The notes: generated by a model from the letters alone, not told the origin. Shown: positions 7,661 to 17,427, counted from the first letter of the stretch. The stretch is DNA of 64,000 nucleotides from Muribaculaceae bacterium (GCA_017462345.1 JAFTRI010000007.1:1-64000), one strand, 5' to 3'. Program-made: numbers and translations.

Positions 7661-8764
7661 ATGGCATTACAATGTGGTATCGTTGGACTCCCCAACGTGG
7701 GAAAGTCCACCCTTTTCAACTGTCTATCCAATGCTAAAGCCCAGTCGGCAAATTTCCCGTTCTGTACAATAGAGCCCAATGTGGGAGTGATCACCGTTCC
7801 TGATGACCGCCTGACTCGGTTGGTGGAAATGTGCCAACCGCGCAGTGTGATTCCGGCGACAGTAGAGATTGTTGACATTGCCGGATTAGTAAAAGGCGCA
7901 TCAAAAGGAGAAGGGCTCGGGAACAAGTTCCTCGCCAACATACGCGAAACCGATGCCATACTGCATGTACTGCGTTGTTTTGAGGACGATAACATCACTC
8001 ATGTCGACGGGACTGTCGACCCCGTGCGCGACAAGGAAATAATCGACTACGAACTGCAGCTGAAAGACCTTGAGACAATAGAATCCCGTATTGCCAAGAC
8101 ACAGAAACAGGCACAGACTGGAGGCGACAAACTCGCCAAAATGCAGTATGAAGTCCTGCGCCAATATAAAGATGCATTGGATCAAGGACTTCCCGCCCGT
8201 TCGGTAAAGTTCGAGACTGTCGACGAGCAGAAATATGCCCGTGAGCTGTTCCTGTTGACCAACAAGCCGGTAATGTATGTGTGCAACGTCGACGACGCAT
8301 CGGCCGTAAACGGGAACAAGCATGTCGATGCCGTGCGTGAAGCCGTAAAGAACGAGGATGCACAGATTCTTATTGTAGCGGCGCAGACCGAAAGCGAGAT
8401 TGCCGAACTCGACACATACGAGGAACGGCAGGAATTTCTTGCCGAGATAGGCCTTGAAGAGTCGGGTGTCTCACGCCTGATACGTGCCGCATACTCACTG
8501 CTGGATCTACAGACCTATTTCACCGCAGGGCCTGATGAAGTGCGTGCATGGACATTCCTCCGCGGGAGCAAGGCTCCCCAGTGTGCCGGAATCATACACA
8601 CCGACTTCGAGAAAGGCTTCATCCGTGCCGAAGTGATAAAATATGATGATTTCGTCTCACTCGGAAGTGAGAATGCAGTAAAAGAAGCAGGGAAAATGAA
8701 CGTGGAAGGCAAGGAATATGTCGTTCAGGACGGTGACATAATGCACTTCCGCTTCAATGTATAA
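7661..8764 (+). CDS. ychF: ribosome-binding ATPase YchF (Obg family)
   Basis: The 367-residue protein has the YchF architecture: a G domain with P-loop GLPNVGKSTLFN (residues 8-19), switch/G3 VDIAGLVKGASKGEGLGNKF, an inserted coiled coil (about 125-165), and a C-terminal TGS domain ending VVQDGDIMHFRFNV. YchF binds ATP rather than GTP and associates with ribosomes; it is linked to oxidative stress responses and translation. The ATG at 7661 gives the conserved start MALQCGIVGLPN. A variant promoter (TAacTTTA) lies near 7614-7621. Confidence 0.96.
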   Translation: MALQCGIVGLPNVGKSTLFNCLSNAKAQSANFPFCTIEPNVGVITVPDDRLTRLVEMCQPRSVIPATVEIVDIAGLVKGASKGEGLGNKFLANIRETDAILHVLRCFEDDNITHVDGTVDPVRDKEIIDYELQLKDLETIESRIAKTQKQAQTGGDKLAKMQYEVLRQYKDALDQGLPARSVKFETVDEQKYARELFLLTNKPVMYVCNVDDASAVNGNKHVDAVREAVKNEDAQILIVAAQTESEIAELDTYEERQEFLAEIGLEESGVSRLIRAAYSLLDLQTYFTAGPDEVRAWTFLRGSKAPQCAGIIHTDFEKGFIRAEVIKYDDFVSLGSENAVKEAGKMNVEGKEYVVQDGDIMHFRFNV

Positions 8765-8785
8765 GCAGTAAAAGTCTCTTTACAC

Positions 8786-8823
8786 AAAGACAAAGCCGGA
8801 CGATTTCGCCCGACTTTGTCTTT
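8786..8823. terminator. bidirectional terminator between ychF and argC
   Basis: AAAGACAAAG (8786-8795) and CTTTGTCTTT (8814-8823), extended inward by CCGG/CCCG-type pairs, form a hairpin flanked by A-rich and T-rich runs. It sits between two converging genes and can serve both. Confidence 0.85.
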
Positions 8824-8842
8824 TTTCGATAACACATCCAAA

Positions 8843-9823
8843 TCAGAATGCTGACGGCTTGAGAGTAAGACCGACGCGTTCCTGCAAGCCAAAGAGCAGG
8901 TTCATGTTGTGTACAGCCTGCCCCGATGCTCCCTTTACAAGATTGTCTATAACCGAGGTTATCAACAATTTCCCATCTATCTTGTCAAGATGCAGGATAC
9001 ATTTATTGGTATTGACAACATCCTTCAAATCAGGAGCCTTGTCGGTAACAAATGTAAAACTGTGATCGGAATAATAATCCTCATACAGCTTACGGATCTC
9101 ATCAAGTTCCACCGCACAGTCAAGATACACTATCGCCATAATTCCGCGGGAAAAGCATCCGCGCACCGGTATAAAATTTATGTCGGCATCAAAACTCGTC
9201 TGTAATGCCTTTAATGACTGGCGTATTTCGGCAAGATGCTGATGACGGAACGGCTTGTATATCGACACATTGTCATTCCTCCATGAAAAATGGGATGTTG
9301 GCGACGGCTTAACTCCTGCGCCGGTACTTCCTGTTATTGCCGTAACGTTGATCTCACTATTAAGCAAAAGGTTCTTTGCCAGAGGCAACAATGCAAGCTG
9401 GATGGCAGTTGCAAAACAGCCGGGGTTGGCCACACGCGTCGCGCCACGCACTATGCGCTTACGATTCAGTTCCGGCAATCCGTAGACAAATCCATGTGTA
9501 CCGTCCTCAATACGATAATCGGTCGACAAGTCGACAATCCTTAAGGATTCAGGCACATCATGACTTTCCATAAACTTACGGGTCTCGCCATGAGGCGTAC
9601 AACAGAACAGTACATCTATCTCCTCCCATGGCGTCTCGTCGGTAAACCGCAAATAAGTCTCACCGATAAGTCCCTGATGCACATCGGCAACAAGATTTCC
9701 CGCATTACTTGTACTGTTCACCCAACTGATTTCCACATCGGGATGGTTCACGAGGAGGCGTATAAGTTCACCGGCCGTATAGCCTGCACCTCCTATTATT
9801 CCTGCTTTTATCATGGCTGCCAT
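8843..9823 (-). CDS. argC: N-acyl-gamma-glutamyl-phosphate reductase
   Basis: The 326-residue enzyme performs the NADPH-dependent reduction step of arginine biosynthesis. Evidence: the Rossmann motif GIIGGAGYTAGELIRLL, the active-site Cys in RVANPGCFATAIQLAL, ITGSTGAGVKPSPTSHF, and C-terminal NLVKGASGQAVHNMNL. The ATG at 9823 overlaps the argG stop by one base (TAATG), implying coupling; a second Met at 9814 (MIKAGIIGG) is an alternative start. Bacteroides relatives use N-succinyl rather than N-acetyl intermediates, so the acyl group here is uncertain. Confidence 0.95.
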   Translation of the reverse strand: MAAMIKAGIIGGAGYTAGELIRLLVNHPDVEISWVNSTSNAGNLVADVHQGLIGETYLRFTDETPWEEIDVLFCCTPHGETRKFMESHDVPESLRIVDLSTDYRIEDGTHGFVYGLPELNRKRIVRGATRVANPGCFATAIQLALLPLAKNLLLNSEINVTAITGSTGAGVKPSPTSHFSWRNDNVSIYKPFRHQHLAEIRQSLKALQTSFDADINFIPVRGCFSRGIMAIVYLDCAVELDEIRKLYEDYYSDHSFTFVTDKAPDLKDVVNTNKCILHLDKIDGKLLITSVIDNLVKGASGQAVHNMNLLFGLQERVGLTLKPSAF

Positions 9824-11031
9824 TATATCTGTTCGTCCTTATGATTGGCATAGTAGGCACGCAGTGCAGTTGCCGACACCTTAATGAATCCCTTGGCATC
9901 ATCGGCAGTCCATCCTTTCTGCGTCTCACCATATTCACCAAACTTGTTTTTCACCAGATCATCGGGACTTTCCACTCCTACTGTAGAGTATCCGAGCGGA
10001 CGAAGTTCCAATATGGCAGTACCGTTCACATTCCTTTGGGAACTGACAAGCATAGCCTCGATATCGCGCATTACGGGTTCAAGGTACTGGCTTTCGTGCA
10101 AGAACATCCCATACCAGTTGGCAACCTGATCTTTCCAATATTGTTGCCATTTGCTCAATGTGTACTTTTCAAGGAAACGATGAGCACCGATAATGAGCAT
10201 AGGTGCGGCAGCCTCAAAGCCTACTCGTCCCTTAATGCCTATAATCGTGTCACCTACGTGCATATCACGACCGATACCATACGCCGCACCGATTTCCTCC
10301 ACCTTCTGTATTGCGGCTATCGGGTCATCATAACGGACATCATTCACCGCTTTCAACTCGCCTTTTTCAAATGTCAGGCGCAACTGTTCCGTACCCTCCT
10401 TTTCACAATGTTTCAGATAGGCCGATTCGGGCAACCCCTGTGCAGAGTCCAGTATTTCACCGCCACAGATGGATGTACCCCACAATCCCACATTGTAGCT
10501 GTATTTGAGTTTTGCAAAATCAGCAGCGAATCCATTCCTGTTAAGATAATCTATTTCCTCCTGACGCGACAGGTTATTATCACGGGTAAGAGTTATTATC
10601 TCCACTCCGGGAGCCATCACAAGAAACGTCATATCAAACCGTATCTGGTCATTCCCTGCACCTGTCGATCCATGAGCTATAGCATCGGCACCGATTTCAT
10701 TGGCATAGCGTGCTATGGCAATAGCCTGAAATATACGTTCGGAGCTCACCGAAACAGGATAAGTGCCATTGCGCAACACATTCCCATAGATCATATATTT
10801 GAGGCTTTTTTCATAATATTCACGGGTCACATCGAGAGTTACATATTTTGTAGCACCGAGTCTATAGGCATTTGCCTCATTTGTTGCAAGTTGTTCGGGA
10901 CTGAAACCTCCGGTATTTGCACATGCGGCATACACCTCATATCCTTTCTCTTTAGCGAGGTACATAACAGTATAGGAGGTATCCAAGCCTCCACTGAATG
11001 CCACCACTACTTTTTTCTTCTTTGTTTCCAT
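9823..11031 (-). CDS. argG: argininosuccinate synthase
   Basis: The 402-residue protein has the PPi-loop ATP motif VVVAFSGGLDTSY at residues 7-19, the family segments GSTGAGNDQIRF and SSERIFQAIAIARYA, and the C-terminal tetramerisation region. It condenses citrulline and aspartate with ATP. It lies 10 bases after the GNAT gene and overlaps argC by one base, so it belongs to the argR-GNAT-argG-argC operon. Confidence 0.96.
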   Translation of the reverse strand: METKKKKVVVAFSGGLDTSYTVMYLAKEKGYEVYAACANTGGFSPEQLATNEANAYRLGATKYVTLDVTREYYEKSLKYMIYGNVLRNGTYPVSVSSERIFQAIAIARYANEIGADAIAHGSTGAGNDQIRFDMTFLVMAPGVEIITLTRDNNLSRQEEIDYLNRNGFAADFAKLKYSYNVGLWGTSICGGEILDSAQGLPESAYLKHCEKEGTEQLRLTFEKGELKAVNDVRYDDPIAAIQKVEEIGAAYGIGRDMHVGDTIIGIKGRVGFEAAAPMLIIGAHRFLEKYTLSKWQQYWKDQVANWYGMFLHESQYLEPVMRDIEAMLVSSQRNVNGTAILELRPLGYSTVGVESPDDLVKNKFGEYGETQKGWTADDAKGFIKVSATALRAYYANHKDEQI

Positions 11032-11041
11032 CTATATGCGA

Positions 11042-11635
11042 TTAATCATTATTATCCAATTCATTGTCCGTAAGGCTGTAACGATGATACTGCGTTTCCT
11101 TCGGATCATACAGTAAACCGACACACAGACACTTGTGTCCTCCGTTACGTTGCAAAATATCATAGTTTACACAACTTTCACATCCACGCCAAAAAGCAGG
11201 ATCGGTTGTCAATTGGTCAAATGTAACAGGGCGGTAGCCAAGCTCAAAATTCATTTTCATCACAGCAGCGCCTGTGGTCAGTGAAAAAATCTTGGCTTCG
11301 GGGAACATCTCCCTCGACAGTCTGAATACCTTGCGCTTTATGCGTGTGGCAAGTCCCAGTCCACGATAACGGTCAGCGACAATGAGCCCGGAATTTGCAA
11401 CAAATTCCTTATTGCTCCAGCTCTCAATGTAACTGAAGCCGGCAAAATTCCCGTCACACAAAGCAATTACGGCCTTGCGTTCAAGCATCTTCTGCTTTAC
11501 ATACTCCGGTGAACGTTTGGCTATACCGGTACCCCTGACCTTAGCGGCACGGTTGATTGTATCAAGTATCTCATCAACATACTTGACATGCTCGGCCGAT
11601 GCGACTATCACTTCAATATTTGATGATTCTTCCAT
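11042..11635 (-). CDS. GNAT-family N-acyltransferase in the arginine operon (candidate glutamate N-acyltransferase)
   Basis: The 197-residue protein has a GNAT core with the acyl-CoA-binding loop DRYRGLGLATRI (about residues 87-98) and a C-terminal extension with CESC and CLC cysteines. It lies between argR and argG. No argA, argJ or ArgA-like fusion is seen in the window. In Bacteroides thetaiotaomicron the gene at the same place has been assigned, from memory, as the enzyme that N-succinylates glutamate to start the pathway. That makes this the likely first step of arginine synthesis here; sequence alone shows only the GNAT fold. Confidence 0.85.
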   Translation of the reverse strand: MEESSNIEVIVASAEHVKYVDEILDTINRAAKVRGTGIAKRSPEYVKQKMLERKAVIALCDGNFAGFSYIESWSNKEFVANSGLIVADRYRGLGLATRIKRKVFRLSREMFPEAKIFSLTTGAAVMKMNFELGYRPVTFDQLTTDPAFWRGCESCVNYDILQRNGGHKCLCVGLLYDPKETQYHRYSLTDNELDNND

Positions 11636-11679
11636 TTTTCCAAAAGCTCTATACGTCTTATATAAATTTCAGTTATGTG

Positions 11680-12234
11680 TTAGTAATCGTCCTTTATTTC
11701 AACATCTCCACGAACGGCTTCTTCCGGAAAGAACTGATGACGTGCGACAGCCATTATCTGCTGCGGAAGAAACGAAGAGAAGAGAGAGAACAGGTCGGAA
11801 CGTTCCGAAGTCTCATTCACGACGGCAAACACGGTATCAGCACCCGGAATGGTACCCAGGATGTGCGGAGATTCAAGCATGTCAATATCGTATGCCAACC
11901 CGCTCGCATATCCGTTACGCGTCTTTATAACCACGAGATTGCCCGATACCCCAACCGAAAGTGCAGCAGGATGCAGACCTGACTGCACGGTATTCTGCGA
12001 CTTGGCATACGGTTCATTGCTCAGATGACTGCTATCGGCAATTATATACCGATAACCGCCCATGTCGGTAGCAACTTTTGTTGTACGCAACATTTTCAAG
12101 TCTCGGGACAATGTCGCCTGTGTTACAATATACCCTCTGATTGCAAGTTGCTTGGACAATTCCTCCTGACTTCCAATTGAATTATGCGTAAGGATGTCGA
12201 CAATGACCGGTAATCGTGATTTTCTCTTCTTCAT
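11680..12234 (-). CDS. argR: arginine repressor ArgR
   Basis: The 184-residue protein has the ArgR winged-helix domain at 1-75 (QEELSKQLAIRGY then TQATLSRDLKML). The C-terminal oligomerisation/arginine-binding domain includes NLVVIKTRNGYASGLAYDID and the GTIPGADTVFAVV motif with the arginine-binding Asp. It is ~25 residues longer than the usual ~155 because of a C-terminal tail ending EEAVRGDVEIKDDY. It heads the operon it probably regulates, with TGCATA-type repeats upstream. Confidence 0.93.
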   Translation of the reverse strand: MKKRKSRLPVIVDILTHNSIGSQEELSKQLAIRGYIVTQATLSRDLKMLRTTKVATDMGGYRYIIADSSHLSNEPYAKSQNTVQSGLHPAALSVGVSGNLVVIKTRNGYASGLAYDIDMLESPHILGTIPGADTVFAVVNETSERSDLFSLFSSFLPQQIMAVARHQFFPEEAVRGDVEIKDDY

Positions 12235-12267
12235 TTCCTGTAATTAATGATTAATCTATATGATAAC

Positions 12268-12351
12268 GCAAATTTAGCATTAAAAATAGAATAAAAATAA
12301 TTTCTGCATAAAAATTTCATCATCATGCAGATTGCATATTTTTCTGCATAT
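12268..12351 (-). promoter_or_regulatory. argR promoter with candidate ARG boxes
   Basis: On the minus strand TAAATTTG (complement of 12269-12276) is a good -7 box, about 35 nt before the argR ATG. Upstream of it, four copies of a TGCATA/TGCAGA half-site lie within 50 bp: 12302-12310, 12324-12331, 12332-12340 and 12342-12351. The spacing suggests paired operators for a hexameric ArgR. No good -33 box is seen. Confidence 0.55.
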
Positions 12352-12358
12352 CCAATAG

Positions 12359-13591
12359 TCATCGTCGGAAAATGTCATCAAAGACACGCTCCGTAGCCCC
12401 GAGATTCTCGCGAATATATGCACCTGCAATTTCCCCGCTTCGAGCCAAGGCATCTTTATCACTTACAAGCCTATCAATCACCTCGGTAAACTCACGCTCG
12501 TCGGTAAAGCTGTATGCGCCCCCGCGTGCAATCAGATCCTTTGCCTCCTTGAATTTGCCGTAACGCGGACCGAATACAACAGGCATGTCATAGACCGCAG
12601 CTTCATTGATATTGTGTATTCCCTCCCCGAAACCGCCTCCGATATATGCAAGATCCCCATACCGGTACAGGCTTGACAATTTGCCATAGCTATCAACGAT
12701 AAGACAGTCGACACGGGAAGCCTCCTCGACCGATGCAACCGACATACGGCATGACCGCCGCTTTAGCCGGCTTTCAATATCGGCAAGACGCTCGGCATTA
12801 ACTTCATGAGGAGCAATTATCAATTTCAATTCCTTATGGGTATTGAAGTAAGGCAAAATAAAGTCTTCGTCAGGCGACCATGAGCTTCCTGCAACAACCG
12901 TAAGGCAGCCGCTCGATGTAAAAGCCTTTGCCTGCGGAATATCGACATTATGAGCCATGATATCACTCACGCGGTCAAAACGCGTATCTCCGGCAATAAT
13001 GACATTATCCACTCCTACCCCGGCAAGAAGTTGCCGAGATTCCTCATCCTGCACATATATGCCCGTGTAACATCCCAACATGCCACGGAACATCCCACCC
13101 CACCACTTGAAAAACGATTGTGACTGGCGGAATATGGCCGAGATAAGATAAGTGGGAATATTGCGGCGATGCAGTTCCTGCAAATAATTGCCCCAGAACT
13201 CATACTTTATAAATATCGCCATTTCAGGGTTTATCGCATCAAGGAACTTCCTGACACGTGCGGGGCAATCAAACGGCAGATAGCACACAGCGTCCACTAC
13301 AGGGTAATTTTTCCTAACTTCGTACCCCGACGGAGAAAAGAACGTCAACAGGATTTTCTTTTCAGGCAAACGCTCTTTTATCATCTCGATCATGGGGCGT
13401 CCCTGCTCAAATTCCCCTAATGACGAAGCATGAATCCATATATAGGATTCCCCGGGGACAATGGCTTCACGCAGGTATCCCATCGTACGCCTCTGCCCGC
13501 CAACCATCTTGCGTGCTTTCACATCACGCATTGCAAACAAGCGGGCGCCGGCACTGTATAAGGCGATAGCCGTATTATAAAGGATGTTCAT
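12359..13591 (-). CDS. waaA: 3-deoxy-D-manno-octulosonic acid (Kdo) transferase
   Basis: The 410-residue GT30 enzyme adds Kdo to lipid A precursors on the inner face of the cytoplasmic membrane. It shows the N-terminal anchor helix (MNILYNTAIALYSAGARLFA), IWIHASSLGEFEQGRP with the catalytic Glu of WxHxxSxGE, LTFFSPSGYEV, FIKYEFWGNY, VVAGSSWSPDE, IIAPHEV and the C-terminal GGGFGEGIHNINEAAVYDMPVVFGPRY split across the sugar-nucleotide site. Length is normal. It is 30 bases downstream of gltX on the same strand. Confidence 0.94.
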   Translation of the reverse strand: MNILYNTAIALYSAGARLFAMRDVKARKMVGGQRRTMGYLREAIVPGESYIWIHASSLGEFEQGRPMIEMIKERLPEKKILLTFFSPSGYEVRKNYPVVDAVCYLPFDCPARVRKFLDAINPEMAIFIKYEFWGNYLQELHRRNIPTYLISAIFRQSQSFFKWWGGMFRGMLGCYTGIYVQDEESRQLLAGVGVDNVIIAGDTRFDRVSDIMAHNVDIPQAKAFTSSGCLTVVAGSSWSPDEDFILPYFNTHKELKLIIAPHEVNAERLADIESRLKRRSCRMSVASVEEASRVDCLIVDSYGKLSSLYRYGDLAYIGGGFGEGIHNINEAAVYDMPVVFGPRYGKFKEAKDLIARGGAYSFTDEREFTEVIDRLVSDKDALARSGEIAGAYIRENLGATERVFDDIFRR

Positions 13592-13621
13592 TATTAAACC
13601 AATGCGAAATCCCGATCAGGA

Positions 13622-15148
13622 TTATATCTTTATTCGCTCGATTCCAAGACGCACACGGCGAACCGTTTCCTCTTTACCCATGAGCGCAGTTATATCAAAC
13701 ATGTGAGGGCCTTTACATTCACCCACTACAGTGAGGCGGAATGCATTCATCACGTTCCCGAGGTGATAGCCTTTTCCGGCAATCCAGTCGAGCACTACAG
13801 GCTCGGTCGCCGCACTTGAGAAGTCCTCAATGCTGTCAAGCACATCGATAAGCTCCGTCATGATGCGCGGTGTCTCCTCACTCCAACGCTTCTTGACCGC
13901 CTTAGGATCATATCCGGCCGGTTCCACGAAAAAGAATCCCGCCTGTTCCCACAAGTCTTTCACAAAATTAATACGTCCCTTGACCATCGCAACAGCTCCG
14001 GTAATATACTCATCACTATATCCGGTAATCCCCTTTTCGGCAAGTAACGGCTTGAACATCATAGCGAGGTCAGCATCGGGAAGTTCCTGCAAGTATTTAT
14101 GGTTAAACCATTTCCCTTTTTCAAAATCAAACTTTGCCCCGGATTTTGAACAATGGGACAGCGAGAACTTACCGACCAAGTCGTCCATTGACATTATTTC
14201 GGTATCATCACCCGGATTCCATCCGAGCAATGCGAGGAAATTAACCACCGCCTCCGGCAGATATCCCGACTCACGATACCCTGAGGATATTTCCCCACTC
14301 TTAGGGTCATGCCATTCGAGAGGGAACACAGGAAAACCGAGACGATCCCCATCCCGCTTGCTCAACTTGCCTTTCCCGTCAGGTTTCAACAACAACGGAA
14401 GATGGACAAACTCAGGCATCGTATCAGCCCAGCCGAATGCCTCATACAGCAGGACATGCAGCGGAGCCGAGGGCAGCCATTCCTCCCCTCGTATCACGTG
14501 AGACACCTCCATCAGGTGATCATCGACAATATTGGCAAGGTGATAAGTGGGCAGATCGTCGGCACTTTTATACAACACCTTGTCATCAAGCACACTTGAA
14601 TTGATTGTAACCTTTCCTCTGATCAAGTCATTGACTTCCACATCACGTCCCGGCTCGATCAGAAAACGCACAACGTACTGCGCACCATCGCCAAGAAGCC
14701 GGTTTACTTCCTCGGCAGGCAATGACAGGGAATTACGCATCGACATGCGCGTAGATGCGTCATATTGGAAATTAGGCACAGACTGCCGGCGCGCCTCCAG
14801 CTCGGCTGGAGTATCGAATGCCATATAAGCCTTACCGTTATCAAGGAGCATCTTAACATGCTCGCGATATATGTCACGACGCTCCGACTGCTTATAAGGA
14901 CCATACTTGCCCCCCTCGCGTACACCTTCATCTATTTTTATACCAAGCCAGGCAAGAGCCTCGTTGATATATTCTTCAGCTCCGGGGACAAACCGCTGCG
15001 AGTCGGTATCCTCGATACGAAGAATCATGTCTCCGCCATTCTGCCGGGCAAAAAGGTAGTTGTAAAGCGCGGTACGTACACCGCCTATATGCAAAGGCCC
15101 TGTGGGTGACGGGGCGAATCTTACCCTTACTTTTCTATCCATTACCAT
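13622..15148 (-). CDS. gltX: glutamyl-tRNA synthetase
   Basis: The 508-residue class I synthetase has the HIGH-type motif as [19 protein letters not shown] (His20) and the KMSKS-type motif as [10 protein letters not shown] (near residue 255), plus the anticodon-binding C-terminal half. [24 protein letters not shown] is characteristic of GluRS. A second Met at 15142 (MDRKVRVRF) is an equally plausible start. Confidence 0.96.
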   Translation of the reverse strand: MVMDRKVRVRFAPSPTGPLHIGGVRTALYNYLFARQNGGDMILRIEDTDSQRFVPGAEEYINEALAWLGIKIDEGVREGGKYGPYKQSERRDIYREHVKMLLDNGKAYMAFDTPAELEARRQSVPNFQYDASTRMSMRNSLSLPAEEVNRLLGDGAQYVVRFLIEPGRDVEVNDLIRGKVTINSSVLDDKVLYKSADDLPTYHLANIVDDHLMEVSHVIRGEEWLPSAPLHVLLYEAFGWADTMPEFVHLPLLLKPDGKGKLSKRDGDRLGFPVFPLEWHDPKSGEISSGYRESGYLPEAVVNFLALLGWNPGDDTEIMSMDDLVGKFSLSHCSKSGAKFDFEKGKWFNHKYLQELPDADLAMMFKPLLAEKGITGYSDEYITGAVAMVKGRINFVKDLWEQAGFFFVEPAGYDPKAVKKRWSEETPRIMTELIDVLDSIEDFSSAATEPVVLDWIAGKGYHLGNVMNAFRLTVVGECKGPHMFDITALMGKEETVRRVRLGIERIKI

Positions 15149-15167
15149 TTTATAATAAAAACGACCG

Positions 15168-15175
15168 CAAAGTTA
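15168..15175 (-). promoter_or_regulatory. -7 element of gltX
   Basis: TAACTTTG on the minus strand matches TAnnTTTG, 20 bases before the gltX ATG. The -33 is not clear. Confidence 0.5.
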
Positions 15176-15334
15176 CGCAAAACTATTAACAATCCACACA
15201 TTACCGGCAACAAAAAACACTGCCACAGCCGCTGTCATCCTCAACGGATGTTGATAAGTTTGGCAATAAAATGAATGCGCGTTACGATAATTGTTGCTAA
15301 CTTTACAAGCGTTAACCGTAACGGCATCTTTATC

Positions 15335-15958
15335 ATGAACAGAAAAGGCAAACTATACTTCAGGTACGGCACCATGGGTTCGGCAAAGACCGCACTGCTA
15401 CTCACCACTGCCTACAATTTTGAAGAACGGGGCATGCAATACGTGTGCCTCAAGCCTATTGTCGACACCCGTGACAACGAAAACATTATCCGCTCCCGGA
15501 TAGGAATCCAGCGCGAATGCCGCTGGATATACCATGATACCGACCTGTATCTGCTGGCTCAAGAGCTATTTGAACAAACGATGTCGGTAATCGACTGGTT
15601 CCTAATCGACGAAGCCCAATTCCTGACCGCTGAGCAAGTAGACCAGCTCTCACGGATAGTAGACGATTACGGCAGCAATGTGGTGTGTTACGGATTACGT
15701 ACCGACTTCAAGTCCAACCTGTTCGAGGGTTCACGCCGACTATTTGAGATTGCCGACACAATAGACGAGATAAAGTCCACATGCTCATGCGGACGCAAAA
15801 CCATAATCAATGCGCGTATAGACCAGAACGGGGATTTTGTTGAAGAAGGTGCACAAGTGGAGATAGGCGGGGACGACCGGTACATCTCCGTCTGCCGTAA
15901 ATGCTGGCGCAACAAGCGCATCGAGCAAGCATCCCGCAACGCACTTCCATTTATCTGA
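15335..15958 (+). CDS. tdk: thymidine kinase (type II)
   Basis: The 207-residue enzyme has a P-loop variant YGTMGSAKTALLL near residue 12, the DExQ segment FLIDEAQFL, the lasso/thymidine loop GLRTDFKSNLFEGS, and zinc-binding cysteines in CSCG and CRKCW. It phosphorylates thymidine in the salvage pathway. The frame is open upstream to 15275, but the conserved protein starts at the Met of MNRKGKLYFRYG. Confidence 0.93.
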   Translation: MNRKGKLYFRYGTMGSAKTALLLTTAYNFEERGMQYVCLKPIVDTRDNENIIRSRIGIQRECRWIYHDTDLYLLAQELFEQTMSVIDWFLIDEAQFLTAEQVDQLSRIVDDYGSNVVCYGLRTDFKSNLFEGSRRLFEIADTIDEIKSTCSCGRKTIINARIDQNGDFVEEGAQVEIGGDDRYISVCRKCWRNKRIEQASRNALPFI

Positions 15959-15976
15959 TATAAATTCGGCTTACTC

Positions 15977-16426
15977 ATGATTTTAGGAGACTTGAATACT
16001 ACCGGCAGCATCTCAAGGCTTAGACCTGAGATAGAAACTGCACTCAACTGGATAAAACAGCATTTCAAAGACGAGTTCAAACCGGGCAAAATTGAAATTG
16101 CAAGCGGTAAGATAATTGCCAACCTTGAGACCGTAGCAATGATTCCCAAGGAGAAACAACTGCTTGAAGCCCATAAACGGTACATCGACATCCATGTCCC
16201 GATTTCAGAAGTCGAAGTAATAGGATGGGCGGCAACAAGCAATCTCAAGAACTGCATAAAGCCATATGATCCGGAGAAGGACATCGAATTTTACGGAGAC
16301 ACGGTGCAGTTCCATATTCCGGTTTATCCCGGACAATATGCCATATTCTTTCCTGAAGATGCACATGCCCCCAACATCGGGATAGGCACCCATCACAAAT
16401 TCTGCATCAAAATCGCCATCGATTAA
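15977..16426 (+). CDS. YhcH/YjgK/YiaL-family protein (DUF386)
   Basis: The 149-residue single-domain cupin-like protein has family motifs AHKRYIDIHVPI, EVIGWA and PGQYAIFFPEDAHAPNIG, including the metal-ligand His residues. Members are associated with sugar-acid catabolism (YiaL, YhcH with sialic acid) and bind divalent metal; the precise reaction is unsettled. It lies 18 bases after tdk and 30 before the DUF3108 gene and could be co-transcribed. Confidence 0.88.
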   Translation: MILGDLNTTGSISRLRPEIETALNWIKQHFKDEFKPGKIEIASGKIIANLETVAMIPKEKQLLEAHKRYIDIHVPISEVEVIGWAATSNLKNCIKPYDPEKDIEFYGDTVQFHIPVYPGQYAIFFPEDAHAPNIGIGTHHKFCIKIAID

Positions 16427-16456
16427 ACCTTGGTTGCAGACACACGTCAAAGCATC

Positions 16457-17221
16457 ATGAAACGTACAATATCCGTCATATTATTTCTGATTGCAACCGT
16501 ACACACATTGCACCTGTCAGCCGCAATCAGTCTTCAGGATGAGACACTCCGCTACAAAGTAATGTACAAATGGGGACTGATTAACAGCCAGGCCGGCAAT
16601 GCGACACTGACACTAAAAAGCGACGGCAAGACCTACAAAGCCATGCTTGCCGCGGCATCCGAGCCTTGGGCCGACCGCATCTACAAAGTGCGCGACACAC
16701 TATTGTGCACCATGGAAAAAGACTCAATGTTTCCTATCCGCTACGAAAAGATCGCCCACGAAGACGGCAAGTACAATCATGATGTGATAAAATACACCCG
16801 AGACGGGAACCTGTTCACCGGACACTGCTCCCGATTCAAACGCAAGAAAGACAACAGCACCAGTAGCGACTCAATCACGCTACAGGCAACGGGCACAACC
16901 GTCGACATGCTAAGCGTCTATTATTACCTGAGGGCTCTTGACTTCAAGGCAATGACAGTCGGACAGACTATCACGATAAACATTTTTTCCGGCAAACGGA
17001 AGGAACTGCTCCGGCTCAAATACCGTGGGAACGAAACCGTAAAAATAGACAAGACCCCTTACCAGTGCTATCGGGTAAGTTTCACCTTCACATCCGATGG
17101 CAAGACAAAGACTTCAGATGACATGGAGGCTTGGATATCAATAGACAGCCGCCGTATTCCAGTCAAGCTTGAGGGTAAACTGCCAGTGGGAAAAATAAGA
17201 TGCCTGTACACAGGCGAGTAA
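16457..17221 (+). CDS. DUF3108 periplasmic protein
   Basis: The 254-residue protein has a signal peptide (MKRTISVILFLIATVHTLHLSAAI) followed by a DUF3108 beta-rich domain: LRYKVMYKWGLINSQAGNATL, then SMFPIRYEKIAHEDGKYNHDVIKY split at the middle, VDMLSVYYYLRALDF, and the C-terminal MEAWISIDSRRIPVKLEGKLPVG. Function of the family is not established; envelope location is inferred from the signal. A TTG at 16430 opens the frame, but the ATG at 16457 directly precedes the signal peptide. Confidence 0.85.
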   Translation: MKRTISVILFLIATVHTLHLSAAISLQDETLRYKVMYKWGLINSQAGNATLTLKSDGKTYKAMLAAASEPWADRIYKVRDTLLCTMEKDSMFPIRYEKIAHEDGKYNHDVIKYTRDGNLFTGHCSRFKRKKDNSTSSDSITLQATGTTVDMLSVYYYLRALDFKAMTVGQTITINIFSGKRKELLRLKYRGNETVKIDKTPYQCYRVSFTFTSDGKTKTSDDMEAWISIDSRRIPVKLEGKLPVGKIRCLYTGE

Positions 17222-17427
17222 AACCATCAGGCATTCCCTTCGAACGCACCAATAGCATATTTAGATTTTATCTTTTTTCACAATTCAACCGTTTAACAGG
17301 AGTAATCACATCCGCGTAACATTTTTGCAACAAAAATTTTCATTCCGTCTATTTCATTTGTCTTTTCGCACAAGAAATCACTAACTTGCGGTAGATTAAT
17401 ATAATAACGCAACTGCGAAACGACCGG

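Noticed and set aside
7297-7998. 233-codon open frame on the minus strand across the CotH end and ychF start
   Set aside because: It crosses a terminator and two well-supported plus-strand genes and has no recognisable protein features.
9841-11073. 410-codon open frame on the plus strand opposite argG
   Set aside because: It is the complement of argG, a certain gene with conserved motifs; the antisense product is Ile/His/Cys-rich and shows no domain.
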